Shown here piece after piece: positions 36,230-46,224 of a stretch of 64,000 nucleotides of DNA. The first letter of the stretch is position 1. Every line of letters begins with the position of its first letter. A model generated the notes under the pieces. That model was not told the DNA's origin. It made no database searches and saw nothing but the letters and a program-made list of their open reading frames with translations. The position numbers and the translations under genes are program-made. Origin of the DNA: Dyella solisilvae (GTDB lineage: Bacteria; Pseudomonadota; Gammaproteobacteria; Xanthomonadales; Rhodanobacteraceae); assembly GCF_003351225.1 (NCBI RefSeq), contig NZ_QQSY01000001.1:872124-936123 (forward strand), given 5' to 3'.

Positions 36230-37675
36230 CTATTCGAACGCGCCGACGAAGGAATCGGGCGCGTAGTTCTCGAACTTCGTGTAATGACCCAGGAAGGTCA
36301 GCTTCACCGTGTCGGTCGGGCCGTTACGCTGCTTGCCGATGATGATTTCAGCAAGGCCCTTATCGGGCGATTCCTTGTTGTAGTACTCGTCGCGGTAAAT
36401 GAACATGATCACGTCCGCGTCCTGCTCGATAGCGCCCGATTCGCGCAGGTCGGACATCATCGGACGCTTGTCGGCGCGCTGTTCCAGCGAGCGGTTCAAC
36501 TGCGAGAGCGCGATCACCGGGCAGTTGAGTTCCTTGGCCAGGCCCTTCAGCGAGCGCGAGATTTCCGAAATCTCGGTCGCACGGTTTTCCTTCATGCCCG
36601 GCACCTGCATCAGCTGCAGGTAGTCGATCACGATGAGGCCGAGGCCACCGTGCTCCCGATGCAGGCGGCGGGCGCGCGAGCGCATTTCCACCGGAGACAG
36701 GCCCGGAGTGTCATCGATGAAGATCTTCGCCTCGGACAACAACGCGATGGCGTTGGTGACGCGCGGCCAGTCCTCCTCGGCCAGGTCGCCGTTGCGCAGG
36801 TGCTGCGCATGGATGCGGCCCACCGACGAAATCATACGGAAGGCCAGCTGTGAGGCCGACATTTCCATCGAGAAGATCGCCACCGCCTTCTTGCCACGCA
36901 TCGCGACGGCTTCGGCCATGTTCACCGAGAACGCGGTCTTGCCCATCGAGGGGCGCGCCGCGACGATGATCAGGTCGGACGGCTGCAGGCCCGAGGTGAG
37001 CTCGTCCAGATCGGAAAAGCCGGTGGAGACGCCGGTGAGCTGGCCCTTGTTTTCGAAGCGCTCGGACAGGATGCGGAAGGCGTCCTTGACCGCCTCGCGC
37101 ATCGACACGGTGTCCTTTTTCCCGCGCGCGCCCGACTCGGCGATCTTGAACACCGCCTGCTCGGCGCGCTCGAGCACCTCCTGCACGGATTTGCCTTCCG
37201 GCAGGTAACCGTCTTCGGTGATGCCGGTACCGGCATCAATGAGCATGCGCAGCACGGACTTCTCGCGGACGATCTCCGCGTAGGCGGCGATGTTCGCCGC
37301 ACTGGGCGTGGTGTTCGCCAGCTCGATCAGGTAGGCGGCGCCGCCCACCATCTCGGCCAGCCCGTTGGCCTCGAACCAGTCGCCGAGGGTCACCGCGTCA
37401 CAGGGCATGCCCTTGGCGGCCAGTTCGGTGATGGCGCGCCAGATCAGGCGGTGGTCGCGACGATAGAAGTCGTGTTCGCCCAGGCGGTCAGCCACCTTGT
37501 CCAGCGAATCCGGGGACAGCATCAGGCCGCCCAGCACCGCCTGCTCGGCGTCGATCGAGTGCGGCGGCACGCGCAGCGCATCGAGGCCGGGCGCAGGCTT
37601 GCGCTCGGAGCGCCCACCCCGCCCGCGGCGTTCGGAGCGCTCGGTGCGGTCGGAAGGATCGGGAACAAAGGACAT
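36230..37675 (-). CDS. dnaB: Replicative DNA helicase DnaB
   Basis: Hexameric fork helicase of 481 aa. The N-terminal domain begins around RVPPHSIDAEQAVLGGLM; the linker and RecA-like domain follow with Walker A ARPSMGKT, Walker B VIDYLQLM and the Arg-finger segment late. An N-terminal Arg/Glu-rich stretch of ~30 residues precedes the domain. Upstream lie four DnaA-box-like sequences (37770-37811). Secure. Confidence 0.97.
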   Translation of the reverse strand: MSFVPDPSDRTERSERRGRGGRSERKPAPGLDALRVPPHSIDAEQAVLGGLMLSPDSLDKVADRLGEHDFYRRDHRLIWRAITELAAKGMPCDAVTLGDWFEANGLAEMVGGAAYLIELANTTPSAANIAAYAEIVREKSVLRMLIDAGTGITEDGYLPEGKSVQEVLERAEQAVFKIAESGARGKKDTVSMREAVKDAFRILSERFENKGQLTGVSTGFSDLDELTSGLQPSDLIIVAARPSMGKTAFSVNMAEAVAMRGKKAVAIFSMEMSASQLAFRMISSVGRIHAQHLRNGDLAEEDWPRVTNAIALLSEAKIFIDDTPGLSPVEMRSRARRLHREHGGLGLIVIDYLQLMQVPGMKENRATEISEISRSLKGLAKELNCPVIALSQLNRSLEQRADKRPMMSDLRESGAIEQDADVIMFIYRDEYYNKESPDKGLAEIIIGKQRNGPTDTVKLTFLGHYTKFENYAPDSFVGAFE

Positions 37676-37769
37676 CGCGATTCCTCGCAGCGGGCCGGAT
37701 CGTTGCCGGTGACGTGACGTTGGGCACAGAGCATACGCGGCGCCATCTCGGGCGACGAGACAATAACCC

Positions 37770-37811
37770 TGTGGAAAAGCTGTGGTTAGCTGTGGATAAA
37801 ACGGTGGACAA
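37770..37811 (-). promoter_or_regulatory. Tandem array of four DnaA-box-like sites upstream of dnaB
   Basis: Read on the plus strand: TGTGGAAAA (37770), TGTGGTTAG (37781), TGTGGATAA (37791) and GGTGGACAA (37803). The third is the exact complement of the DnaA box TTATCCACA; the others differ at one or two positions. Spacing of 11, 10 and 12 bp keeps them on one helical face. They lie ~95-135 bp upstream of the dnaB start. Sites are seen; DnaA control of dnaB is inferred. Confidence 0.6.
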
Positions 37812-37836
37812 CGCCGGGCGTCGCCCCAAAAAGCAA

Positions 37837-37859
37837 ACGGGCGCCCGGAGGCGCCCGTC
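37837..37859 (-). terminator. Terminator of rpsF-rpsR-rplI
   Basis: Stem ACGGGCGCC / GGCGCCCGT with loop CGGA, followed on the minus strand by TTGCTTTTT. It lies 26 bp after the rplI stop and before dnaB. Confidence 0.75.
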
Positions 37860-37884
37860 TGGGTATCGCAAGCGATGGGGCGGC

Positions 37885-38334
37885 TTACTTTTCGCCGACC
37901 ACGATCACCTTGACCTGGGTCTGCACGTCGGCGTGCAGAGCGACCACGACCTCGAACTCGCCGGTGTGGCGGATCGGGCCTTCGCCCTGGATCACTTCGT
38001 TCTTGTGCACGTCGTGGCCAGCGGCCTCCAGGGCCTCGGCGATTTCGCGCGGACCGACCGAGCCGTACAGCTTGCCTTCCGGGCTGGCGTTCACGGTGAT
38101 GGTCACCGAAGCGCCTTCCAGCTTGGCCTTGCGGCCTTCGGCGCCGGACAGCTGCGAGGCAGCCTTGGCTTCGTACTCGGCGCGGCGCTTCTCGAAGGCT
38201 TCGAGGTTGGCGGCGTTGACCGGCACGGCCTTGCCCTGCGGCAGGAGGTAGTTACGGCCGTAACCCGGCTTCACCTTGACCTTGTCGCCCAGGTTGCCGA
38301 GGTTGCGGACTTTCTCGAGAAGAATCAGTTCCAT
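37885..38334 (-). CDS. rplI: 50S ribosomal protein L9
   Basis: The 149-aa L9 starts [19 protein letters not shown] with the typical [13 protein letters not shown] loop; the long connecting helix and C-terminal domain follow. Third gene of the S6-S18-L9 unit but separated from rpsR by a 219-bp repeat-filled gap. Followed by a terminator. Secure. Confidence 0.97.
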   Translation of the reverse strand: MELILLEKVRNLGNLGDKVKVKPGYGRNYLLPQGKAVPVNAANLEAFEKRRAEYEAKAASQLSGAEGRKAKLEGASVTITVNASPEGKLYGSVGPREIAEALEAAGHDVHKNEVIQGEGPIRHTGEFEVVVALHADVQTQVKVIVVGEK

Positions 38335-38553
38335 GGTGGTTCCTTTTCGTTAGCGCCGGTGTGGCCCGACGCAGCCGTGGACGGTTGTCCGAAGTTGGTT
38401 TTCCACTCCTTCTCCCCTTGGGGGAGAAGGGCGGGATGAGGGGTCAATCTTGCAAACGCCTTGAATCGAAGCTCGCTTGCCGATGCTCTTTCGCGAGCAC
38501 CCACCCCTCACCTCAGTCCTCTCCCCGGAGGGGAGAGGAAGCTAAAGCACGAC
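38335..38553. repeat. Repeat pair inside the rpsR-rplI gap
   Basis: Two GGGGAGA-family hairpins: CTCCTTCTCCCCTTGGGGGAGAAGG at about 38408-38432 and CCTCAGTCCTCTCCCCGGAGGGGAGAGGA at about 38511-38539. Together with flanking ATGAGGGG and CACCCCTCA they form an inverted couple. They interrupt an otherwise compact ribosomal operon. No gene seen. Confidence 0.75.
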
Positions 38554-38784
38554 TTAAACGTCGTGGTTGTCGGTGTACGGCAGCAGGGCCAGGAAGCGGG
38601 CGCGCTTGATGGCGGTCGCCAGCTGACGCTGGTAGCGGGCCTTGGTGCCGGTGATGCGCGACGGAACGATCTTGCCGTTCTCGGTGACGTACTGGCGAAG
38701 GGTGTTGAGATCCTTGTAGTCGATCTCCTTCACCTTCTCAGCAGTGAAGCGGCAGAACTTGCGGCGGCGGAAGAACTTGGACAT
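38554..38784 (-). CDS. rpsR: 30S ribosomal protein S18
   Basis: The 76-aa S18, [13 protein letters not shown], with the core [25 protein letters not shown]. It forms a heterodimer with S6 (rpsF), which lies 14 bp upstream. No priB between the two, unlike E. coli. Secure. Confidence 0.98.
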   Translation of the reverse strand: MSKFFRRRKFCRFTAEKVKEIDYKDLNTLRQYVTENGKIVPSRITGTKARYQRQLATAIKRARFLALLPYTDNHDV

Positions 38785-38798
38785 GTCTGTGCTCCTTA

Positions 38799-39236
38799 TC
38801 AGTCGTCGCTGTCGCGATCGTTGTCACGGTCGTCGCGGTCACGACGGGCCGGGCGCTCATCACCCTCGCTGTCGTCATCGCGGCGGCGCGAGGACTTGGC
38901 GTCATCCTTTTCCTTGGACTTCAGGATGAAGGACTGCTCGGTGTCGGCCTCGTCACGTTTGATGACCAGGTGACGCAGCACGGCGTCGTTGAAGCGGAAG
39001 CCCGACTCCAGCTCGTTCAGCGCGTTCTGGCTGACTTCGATGTTGAGCATGACGTAGTGAGCCTTGGCCAGGTTCACGATCGGGTAAGCCAGCTGGCGGC
39101 GGCCCCAGTCTTCCAGGCGGTGGATCTTGCCGCCGTCGGTTTCGATCAGCGCCTTGTAGCGCTCGATCATGGCCGGGACCTGCTCGCTCTGGTCAGGGTG
39201 GACCAGGAACACGACTTCGTAATGTCGCAGGGACAT
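38799..39236 (-). CDS. rpsF: 30S ribosomal protein S6
   Basis: The 145-aa S6 begins [20 protein letters not shown]. The standard ~100-aa domain is followed by a long Asp/Arg/Ser-rich acidic-basic tail ([17 protein letters not shown]...). Short acidic S6 tails undergo glutamylation in E. coli; this tail is of a different composition. First gene of the operon; an AAGGTTC hairpin (39305-39324) lies in the leader. Confidence 0.96.
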   Translation of the reverse strand: MSLRHYEVVFLVHPDQSEQVPAMIERYKALIETDGGKIHRLEDWGRRQLAYPIVNLAKAHYVMLNIEVSQNALNELESGFRFNDAVLRHLVIKRDEADTEQSFILKSKEKDDAKSSRRRDDDSEGDERPARRDRDDRDNDRDSDD

Positions 39237-39558
39237 CTGTGGGTAACTCCTTGTGGATGCGGCCTTTTTGGGGCCTGGCAGCCTCCCGCCCTATGCGGTG
39301 AGGCAAGGTTCCATCCGAACCCTTGGGGCGCGGACAGAAGCGGAAGTGTAAGGGATTTCAGGGGTTTGGGGCAAGCGGATCAGAGTGCAGGGCCACTCGG
39401 CCTTACGCCCTCTCATGACCGTCATCCCCGCGAAAGCGGGGATCCAGCGTCTCTCAACACTGCCGCCAGCCCTCCAAAGGCCCTGGATTCCCGTCCTCGC
39501 CCCCTTTTCGGGGTTCGCGAGGATGACGAACGCAAATCGTGTCGCGCGCCAGACGGGC
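39237..39558. repeat. Gene-free region: rpsF leader and REP-like unit
   Basis: Near rpsF is a small hairpin with arms AAGGTTC/GAACCCTT (39305-39324), a candidate operon leader structure. A REP-like double element follows: GTCATCCCCGC-GAAA-GCGGGGATC (39421-39443) and TTCCCGTCCTCG...CGAGGATGACG (about 39487-39529). No gene found. Confidence 0.65.
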
Positions 39559-39885
39559 TCAGCCGACCGTAAAGCTCTCCCCACAACCGCACTCGCCGGT
39601 GGCGTTCGGGTTGTGGAACACGAAGCTGGCGTTCAGGCCCTGGCGCTGAAAGTCGATCACGGTGCCATCGATGAGCGGCAGGCTCTTGCCATCCACGATC
39701 AAGGGAACGCCGTCGACGTTCAGCGTCTCGTCGCCCTCGCCCACAGTTTGGGCCAGGTCCACCACGTAGCCGAAACCGGAGCAGCCGGTTTTCTTCACGC
39801 CAAACCGCACACCCGCGGCGCCGGGGGCTCCGGCAAGGAAGGTGCGCATGCGCTCACTGGCGGCGGGGGTGATGGTGATGGTCAT
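39559..39885 (-). CDS. erpA: A-type Fe-S cluster carrier (ErpA/IscA family)
   Basis: The 108-aa HesB-like protein has the three conserved Cys: one in KKTGCSGFGY and a C-terminal pair in ECGCGES. It moves Fe-S clusters from scaffold to apo-proteins. It is monocistronic, which favours ErpA over an isc-operon IscA. Subfamily assignment is provisional. Confidence 0.86.
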   Translation of the reverse strand: MTITITPAASERMRTFLAGAPGAAGVRFGVKKTGCSGFGYVVDLAQTVGEGDETLNVDGVPLIVDGKSLPLIDGTVIDFQRQGLNASFVFHNPNATGECGCGESFTVG

Positions 39886-40020
39886 GGGTGGTGTGCAACT
39901 ACCGGGTATTGCGATGGTCGGAAATCGGTCGCGAAGGGTCGCGACCTGAACGAGTCGCCATTATGATGCCAGATTCGTCTTATGCGCCCGATATGCGGCG
40001 CCCAGCAGGAGTTTCAATCC

Positions 40021-41421
<1,401 letters not shown>

Positions 41422-41435
41422 TCCACGGTTACCCC

Positions 41436-42296
41436 ATGCGTTATCGCCCGATCGTCGCCACAGCCCTCGTTGCCGCCGCCGTCCTGGCCGGTGGATGCCA
41501 CAGCGCGAAGTCGCTGGTGCCGCCCAACCTGCGTGCGTCGGAAAACCCCAATGGCGGCCTCGACCAGGCCAAGGCGGCGCTGCAGCAGGCCACGCCCTGC
41601 TGCAGCACCTTCGCCGACTTCTCCTACCAGACACCGCTGCCATGGAAGCCGAAGAAGTACGTGCTCGGCCCGGGCAGCATGGTGGCCAGCCTCAATGGCG
41701 AGCGCAGCTACTTCCTGAGTTTCGCCCTGCCTCGCGACGTGAAGTTTCCCTATCGCATCGCGTTCAAGTCCGAATTGAGCGGCCGCTGGCTGCGCGCCAG
41801 CTATCTGTTTGCGCCCACCATCGTGGTGCTTGACGAGGCGTTCCAGCCGCTCAGCTCCGAGGACGTCGGCCTGTGCGAACACATGGGCTGGACCGACGAA
41901 ACCACCGGCGCCTTCGGCAGTGTCGAGGTGAAGGATCCGCGCGCCCGCTACCTGGTGCTGTACAGCTCGGCCAAGCAGCAGGCTGGCAACACCTACTGGG
42001 AGCAGTCGCCGGCCGCCTTCTCGGCGGAGGCGCCGGTCAAGATGGCCAACACAGGCACGTTCAAGGTGCCGCACGGACCGAACGGCACGGTGTGGGTCGG
42101 CCATATGGACAAGACCTACAAGGACGCCGTGGACAACGCCATCTGCGCCAAGCCGGCGCAAGGCGACGGTGTGCTCAATACGCTACGTGACGCCATCCCG
42201 TTGCCGGGCATCGGGGAGAACAACAAGCCCGACGCCACCAAGAACGGCGGCAACCAGGACGCCACGCCATCCGCAGCCGGCGCAGCCAAGGGCTGA
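41436..42296 (+). CDS. MalM-like lipoprotein
   Basis: The 286-aa precursor carries a signal with lipobox LAGGC (Cys21). The mature protein shows CCSTFADFSYQTPLPW, the entry motif of the MalM (maltose operon periplasmic protein) family, and later beta-sandwich strands. No maltose genes are near. A Pro/Asn/Ala-rich tail ends the protein. It lies 15 bp after asnS. The role is unknown. Confidence 0.75.
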   Translation: MRYRPIVATALVAAAVLAGGCHSAKSLVPPNLRASENPNGGLDQAKAALQQATPCCSTFADFSYQTPLPWKPKKYVLGPGSMVASLNGERSYFLSFALPRDVKFPYRIAFKSELSGRWLRASYLFAPTIVVLDEAFQPLSSEDVGLCEHMGWTDETTGAFGSVEVKDPRARYLVLYSSAKQQAGNTYWEQSPAAFSAEAPVKMANTGTFKVPHGPNGTVWVGHMDKTYKDAVDNAICAKPAQGDGVLNTLRDAIPLPGIGENNKPDATKNGGNQDATPSAAGAAKG

Positions 42297-42333
42297 TCGC
42301 CGCCAACGACCACACCGGGCACACTTGCACGTC

Positions 42334-42648
42334 ATGATCGAGCTCTATCTCACCCTACTCGTCGCCGGCGTCGCCTGCTTCGTACTGCACTTTGCCTCGC
42401 AGTACCGGGTGGCCTCGCTGCTGCGCCGCCATCATCCGCGCGAATGGCAGATCATCGCCGAGGCCGACGGCCAGCCCACCAATGCCCTGCGCACCTGGAT
42501 GCGCCTGCAGCTCGCGCTGCGATCGCCGGTGCTACCGGCGCTCGAAGACGGCGCCATCACGCGCTGGCGCCGCGCCTGGCGCTACAGCCTGTGGGTGGCG
42601 TGGCTATGCTGGTTTGGCGCGCTGGGCGTACAACTCAACGCTCGCTGA
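42334..42648 (+). CDS. Small membrane protein (UspB-like topology)
   Basis: The 104-aa protein has one helix at each end (LYLTLLVAGVACFVLHFA and YSLWVAWLCWFGALGVQL) and a basic cytoplasmic middle with DGQPTNALRTWMRLQ. The layout and the GQPxN block resemble UspB of E. coli, but similarity is limited. It lies between the MalM-like gene and the SDR. The name is a suggestion only. Confidence 0.6.
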   Translation: MIELYLTLLVAGVACFVLHFASQYRVASLLRRHHPREWQIIAEADGQPTNALRTWMRLQLALRSPVLPALEDGAITRWRRAWRYSLWVAWLCWFGALGVQLNAR

Positions 42649-42670
42649 TCCCCACCCCGGAGGAAACGCC

Positions 42671-43459
42671 ATGCTGTTGGACCTGAGCGGACGTCATGCA
42701 CTGGTTTGCGGCGCCTCCCAAGGCATCGGCCACGCCAGCGCGATCGAACTGGCAGAACTTGGCGCAAGCGTGACGCTCCTGTCGCGCTCGGCCGCCTCGT
42801 TGCAGTCGGCGGCCGAGGCGCTGCCCCGTCGCGCCGGCCAGCAGCATCGATGGTTCGCCGTCGACATGGCCGACACGGAAGGCCTGCATCGGGCGCTGGT
42901 CGACATGGTGGCCGATCATCCGATCGAGATCCTGATCAACAACACCGGCGGCCCGCCGGGTGGCCCCGCGCATGCCGCCGAGCTGGGCGCGTTCGAAGCG
43001 GCCTTCCGCCAGCATCTGCTGGCCGGTCAGACGCTGGTGCAGGCGCTGCTGCCGGGCATGCGCGCCAGCAGTTACGGGCGCATCGTCAACGTCATCTCCA
43101 CCTCGGTGAAGGAACCGATCGCCGGGCTCGGCGTGTCCAACACCGTGCGCGCCGCGGTGGCGGCATGGGCCAAGACGCTGTCCAGTGAGCTTGCCGCCGA
43201 CGGTATCACCGTCAACAACGTGCTGCCCGGCTACACCCGCACTGCCCGCCTCGACGGCCTGCTGGCCGCGCAATCGCGCAACTCCGGGATTACCGAGCAC
43301 GAGATTGCCCAGGGCATGCTGGCCAGCGTGCCGGCGCGTCGCTTCGGCGAAGCGGCGGAAGTGGCCGCAGTCGTCGCCTTCCTGTGCACGCCCGCGGCGG
43401 CCTATGTGAACGGCGTGAGCATCGCGGTGGATGGCGGCCGTACGCGCTCGCTGAGCTGA
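42671..43459 (+). CDS. SDR-family protein lacking the canonical catalytic Tyr/Lys
   Basis: The 262-aa protein has a Rossmann fold with CGASQGIGHA and NNTGGPPGG (in place of NNAG). The region that normally holds YxxxK reads GVSNTVRAAV, so the catalytic Tyr and Lys are absent, as in the BKR-like atypical SDR subgroup. The C-terminal VAFLCTPAAAYVNG / VDGGRTRS is normal. GGAGG precedes the ATG. It may bind a nucleotide without classical dehydrogenase chemistry, or use another residue. Confidence 0.8.
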   Translation: MLLDLSGRHALVCGASQGIGHASAIELAELGASVTLLSRSAASLQSAAEALPRRAGQQHRWFAVDMADTEGLHRALVDMVADHPIEILINNTGGPPGGPAHAAELGAFEAAFRQHLLAGQTLVQALLPGMRASSYGRIVNVISTSVKEPIAGLGVSNTVRAAVAAWAKTLSSELAADGITVNNVLPGYTRTARLDGLLAAQSRNSGITEHEIAQGMLASVPARRFGEAAEVAAVVAFLCTPAAAYVNGVSIAVDGGRTRSLS

Positions 43460-43628
43460 TATCGCCTTCTTGAAGCTGTAGGTGCGCTTTGCGCGCGACC
43501 TTCGGCTGCCAAGCCTCCACGCTGTGGGCTCTTCGCGCACAGGACGCCCTTCTCCGAGGGAGTGCTTCACCTCGCGCATACGCACGCGTCCGGTGCAATT
43601 GAGCGCCCCAGGCCTTAAGCTTGCGCCG

Positions 43629-45080
43629 ATGCCAACCCCGCGCCTCGCCAACCTGATCGACGGCCGCCTGCAGGCGCCGCGTCACGATCGCTGGCTGGAC
43701 GTGTTCGAACCCGCCACTGGCCAGGTGTTCGCGCACTGTCCCGATTCCTCTTCCGAAGACGTCGCAGACGCCGTGGCTGCCGCACAGCGCGCCGCGCCCG
43801 GCTGGAGCGTCACGCCCACCGAACAGCGCGCTCGCCTGCTCAACCGCCTGGCCGACCTGGTCGAAGCGCGCATGGACGAGTTCGTCGCGCTGGAATCGCG
43901 CGACAGCGGCAAGCCGCTCGCGCAGGCCCGACAGCTGGACATTCCCCGCGCCGTTTCCAACCTGCGCTATTTCGCTGCCGCGATCGTGCCGTGGAGCAGC
44001 GAATCGCATGCGATGGAAACTGGCGCCATCAACTACACGCTGCGCCAGCCGCTGGGCGTGGTGGGCTGCATCAGCCCGTGGAACCTGCCGCTCTACCTGT
44101 TCACCTGGAAGATCGCGCCGGCGCTGGCCGCCGGCAACGCGGTGGTGGCCAAGCCGTCGGAGATCACGCCATGCACCGCCGCCCTGCTGGGCGAGCTGAG
44201 CATCGAGGCGGGTTTTCCGCCCGGCGTACTGAACATCGTGCAGGGCCGCGGCCCTGACGTGGGCCAGTCCATCGTCGAGCATCCGGCGGTGAAAGCGGTG
44301 TCCTTCACCGGCAGCACGCGCACCGGCGCGCAGATCGCCAGCGCCGCCGCGCCGCAGTTCAAGAAGCTGTCGCTGGAACTGGGCGGCAAGAATCCCGCCG
44401 TGGTGTTCGAGGACGCCGACCTCAACGACGCCAACCTCGACACCATCGTGCGCTCGGGTTTCGCCAACCAGGGCGAAATTTGCCTGTGCGGATCCCGGCT
44501 GCTGGTGCAGCGTTCGATCTACGACGCCTTTCGCGAGCGCTATCTCGCACGTGTGAAGGCGTTGCGCGTGGGTGATCCGAGTGAGACGGGCAGCGACCTG
44601 GGCGCGCTCGTCTCGCGCGAACATTTCGACAAGGTGATGGGCTGCATCGATACCGCGCGCACGGAAGGCGGCCAGGTACTCTGTGGCGGCGACGCCGTGC
44701 AGATGCAGGGACGCTGCGCGAATGGCTGGTTTGTCGCGCCAACCGTCATCGAAGGGCTGGCCAGCGACGCGGCCACCAACCAGCACGAAATTTTCGGCCC
44801 GGTCGTCACGCTGATTCCCTTCGATGACGAGGCCGAAGCGCTGGCCGTCGCCAATGGCACCGGTTACGGCCTCGCGGCCTCGGTATGGACGCGCGACCTC
44901 TCCCGTGCGCACCGCTTCGCCGCGCAACTGGATTTCGGCATCGTGTGGACCAACTGCTGGCTGTTGCGCGACCTGCGCACGCCGTTCGGCGGCACGAAGC
45001 AATCCGGCGTCGGCCGCGAAGGCGGCGCCGAAGCGCTGCGCTTCTTCACCGAGCCGAAAAATATCTGCATTCGCTATTGA
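43629..45080 (+). CDS. Aldehyde dehydrogenase, likely 2-aminomuconate-semialdehyde dehydrogenase
   Basis: The 483-aa NAD-dependent ALDH has the cofactor motif FTGSTRTG, catalytic Glu in LELGGKNP and catalytic Cys in GEICLCGSR. Similarity to hydroxymuconic/aminomuconic-semialdehyde enzymes fits the RidA-family deaminase two genes downstream (45756), both acting in 3-hydroxyanthranilate degradation. No dioxygenase or decarboxylase for that pathway is in the window, so the pathway assignment is tentative. Confidence 0.82.
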   Translation: MPTPRLANLIDGRLQAPRHDRWLDVFEPATGQVFAHCPDSSSEDVADAVAAAQRAAPGWSVTPTEQRARLLNRLADLVEARMDEFVALESRDSGKPLAQARQLDIPRAVSNLRYFAAAIVPWSSESHAMETGAINYTLRQPLGVVGCISPWNLPLYLFTWKIAPALAAGNAVVAKPSEITPCTAALLGELSIEAGFPPGVLNIVQGRGPDVGQSIVEHPAVKAVSFTGSTRTGAQIASAAAPQFKKLSLELGGKNPAVVFEDADLNDANLDTIVRSGFANQGEICLCGSRLLVQRSIYDAFRERYLARVKALRVGDPSETGSDLGALVSREHFDKVMGCIDTARTEGGQVLCGGDAVQMQGRCANGWFVAPTVIEGLASDAATNQHEIFGPVVTLIPFDDEAEALAVANGTGYGLAASVWTRDLSRAHRFAAQLDFGIVWTNCWLLRDLRTPFGGTKQSGVGREGGAEALRFFTEPKNICIRY

Positions 45081-45090
45081 GAAGATCGCC

Positions 45091-45759
45091 GTGAAAAGCC
45101 CCCTCCAGAACCTCATCGACAGCAACCTCGCCTGGTCCGCTGCGGTGCGCGCGCAGGATCCGCGCTTCTTCGAACGCCTCGCCCAGCAACAAGCGCCGAA
45201 GTACCTGTGGATCGGCTGTTCCGATTCGCGCGTGCCGGCGACCCAGATCGTCGACCTGCCGCCGGGTGACATCTTCGTCCAGCGCAATGTCGCCAACGTG
45301 GTGTCGCACACGGACCTCAACTGCCTGAGCACCATCCAGTTCGCCGTCGACGTGCTCAAGGTCGAGCACATCATCGTGGTCGGCCACTACGGTTGCGGCG
45401 GCGTGCAGGCGGTGCTGGACGACCGTCGCCTCGGCCTGGTCGACAACTGGCTGCGCCATGTGGCCGACGTGGCGCAGAAGCACTCGCACCTGCTGTCATC
45501 GATCGACCTGATGAACCTGCGCAACGCCCGACTGTGCGAGCTCAACGCGATGGAGCAGGTGGTCAACGTGTGCCACACCACGATGGTGATGGACGCTTGG
45601 GAACGCGGACAGAAACTGTCGGTGCACGCCTGGTGCTACAGCCTGTTCGACGGCCACGTGAACGATCTGGGCATGCACGTGAGTCAGCGCACCGACCTCA
45701 AGCCCGCCTACGAACACGCGCTGCAGCAACTGGGCACCATCCCCGAGTTCAACCGATGA
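45091..45759 (+). CDS. can: Beta-class carbonic anhydrase
   Basis: Zinc enzyme interconverting CO2 and bicarbonate, 222 aa from GTG 45091. Zinc ligands Cys43 (with Asp45-Arg47 dyad in CSDSR), His99 and Cys102 in HYGCGG are all present. It lies 10 bp after the aldehyde dehydrogenase and its stop overlaps the RidA gene by 4 bp, so the trio is one transcription unit. A link with a CO2-releasing catabolic step is speculation. Confidence 0.93.
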   Translation: MKSPLQNLIDSNLAWSAAVRAQDPRFFERLAQQQAPKYLWIGCSDSRVPATQIVDLPPGDIFVQRNVANVVSHTDLNCLSTIQFAVDVLKVEHIIVVGHYGCGGVQAVLDDRRLGLVDNWLRHVADVAQKHSHLLSSIDLMNLRNARLCELNAMEQVVNVCHTTMVMDAWERGQKLSVHAWCYSLFDGHVNDLGMHVSQRTDLKPAYEHALQQLGTIPEFNR

Positions 45760-46178
45760 GCGACGTGGTCCGCACCGAGCAGGCGCCCGCCCCGGTGGGC
45801 GCTTACCCGCACGCCAGGCGCGTGGGTGACTTGCTGTTCCTGTCGGGTGTAGGACCGCGCATGCCGGGCAGCAATGCCATCCCCGGCAACGTCCATGACG
45901 CACAAGGCGCGCTGGTTGCGTACGACATCGAGGCGCAGTGCCGTCAGGTGTTCGCCAATGTGCGCGCCGTGCTGGAAGCCAGCGGCGCGCGCTGGGAGGA
46001 TCTGGTCGACGTGACCGTGTTCCTCACCGACATGGCGCGCGATTTTCCCGCCTACAACCGGCTCTATGCCGAGTACTTCGCCGGCGTGGATGCCTGTCGC
46101 ACCACGCTGGGCATCACCGCCCTGCCGACGCCGATCGCGATCGAACTCAAGTGCGTGGCATACCTGGGTAACAAGTGA
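45756..46178 (+). CDS. RidA-family protein, probably 2-aminomuconate deaminase
   Basis: The 140-aa RidA/YjgF-fold protein has the long-form features of aminomuconate deaminases: SGVGPRMPGSNAIPGNV, YDIEAQCRQVFANV and VFLTDMARDFPAYNRLYAEYF. The conserved Arg and Glu of the fold are in CRTTLGI and AIELK. Start overlaps the carbonic anhydrase by 4 bp. The enamine/imine deaminase role is from the family; the substrate is inferred from the aldehyde dehydrogenase two genes upstream. Confidence 0.82.
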   Translation: MSDVVRTEQAPAPVGAYPHARRVGDLLFLSGVGPRMPGSNAIPGNVHDAQGALVAYDIEAQCRQVFANVRAVLEASGARWEDLVDVTVFLTDMARDFPAYNRLYAEYFAGVDACRTTLGITALPTPIAIELKCVAYLGNK

Positions 46179-46224
46179 CGCGGAGCGGGAAGCGCGACTA
46201 ACCCGCCCGCGCTTGCGGAAACCA

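Noticed and set aside
42334-42648. Firm assignment as uspB
   Set aside because: Only topology and a short GQPxN block match, so no gene symbol was given.
43460-43628. A small gene between the atypical SDR and the aldehyde dehydrogenase
   Set aside because: The frame open upstream of 43629 lacks a ribosome site and family conservation; the stretch looks like degenerate GC-rich repeat.
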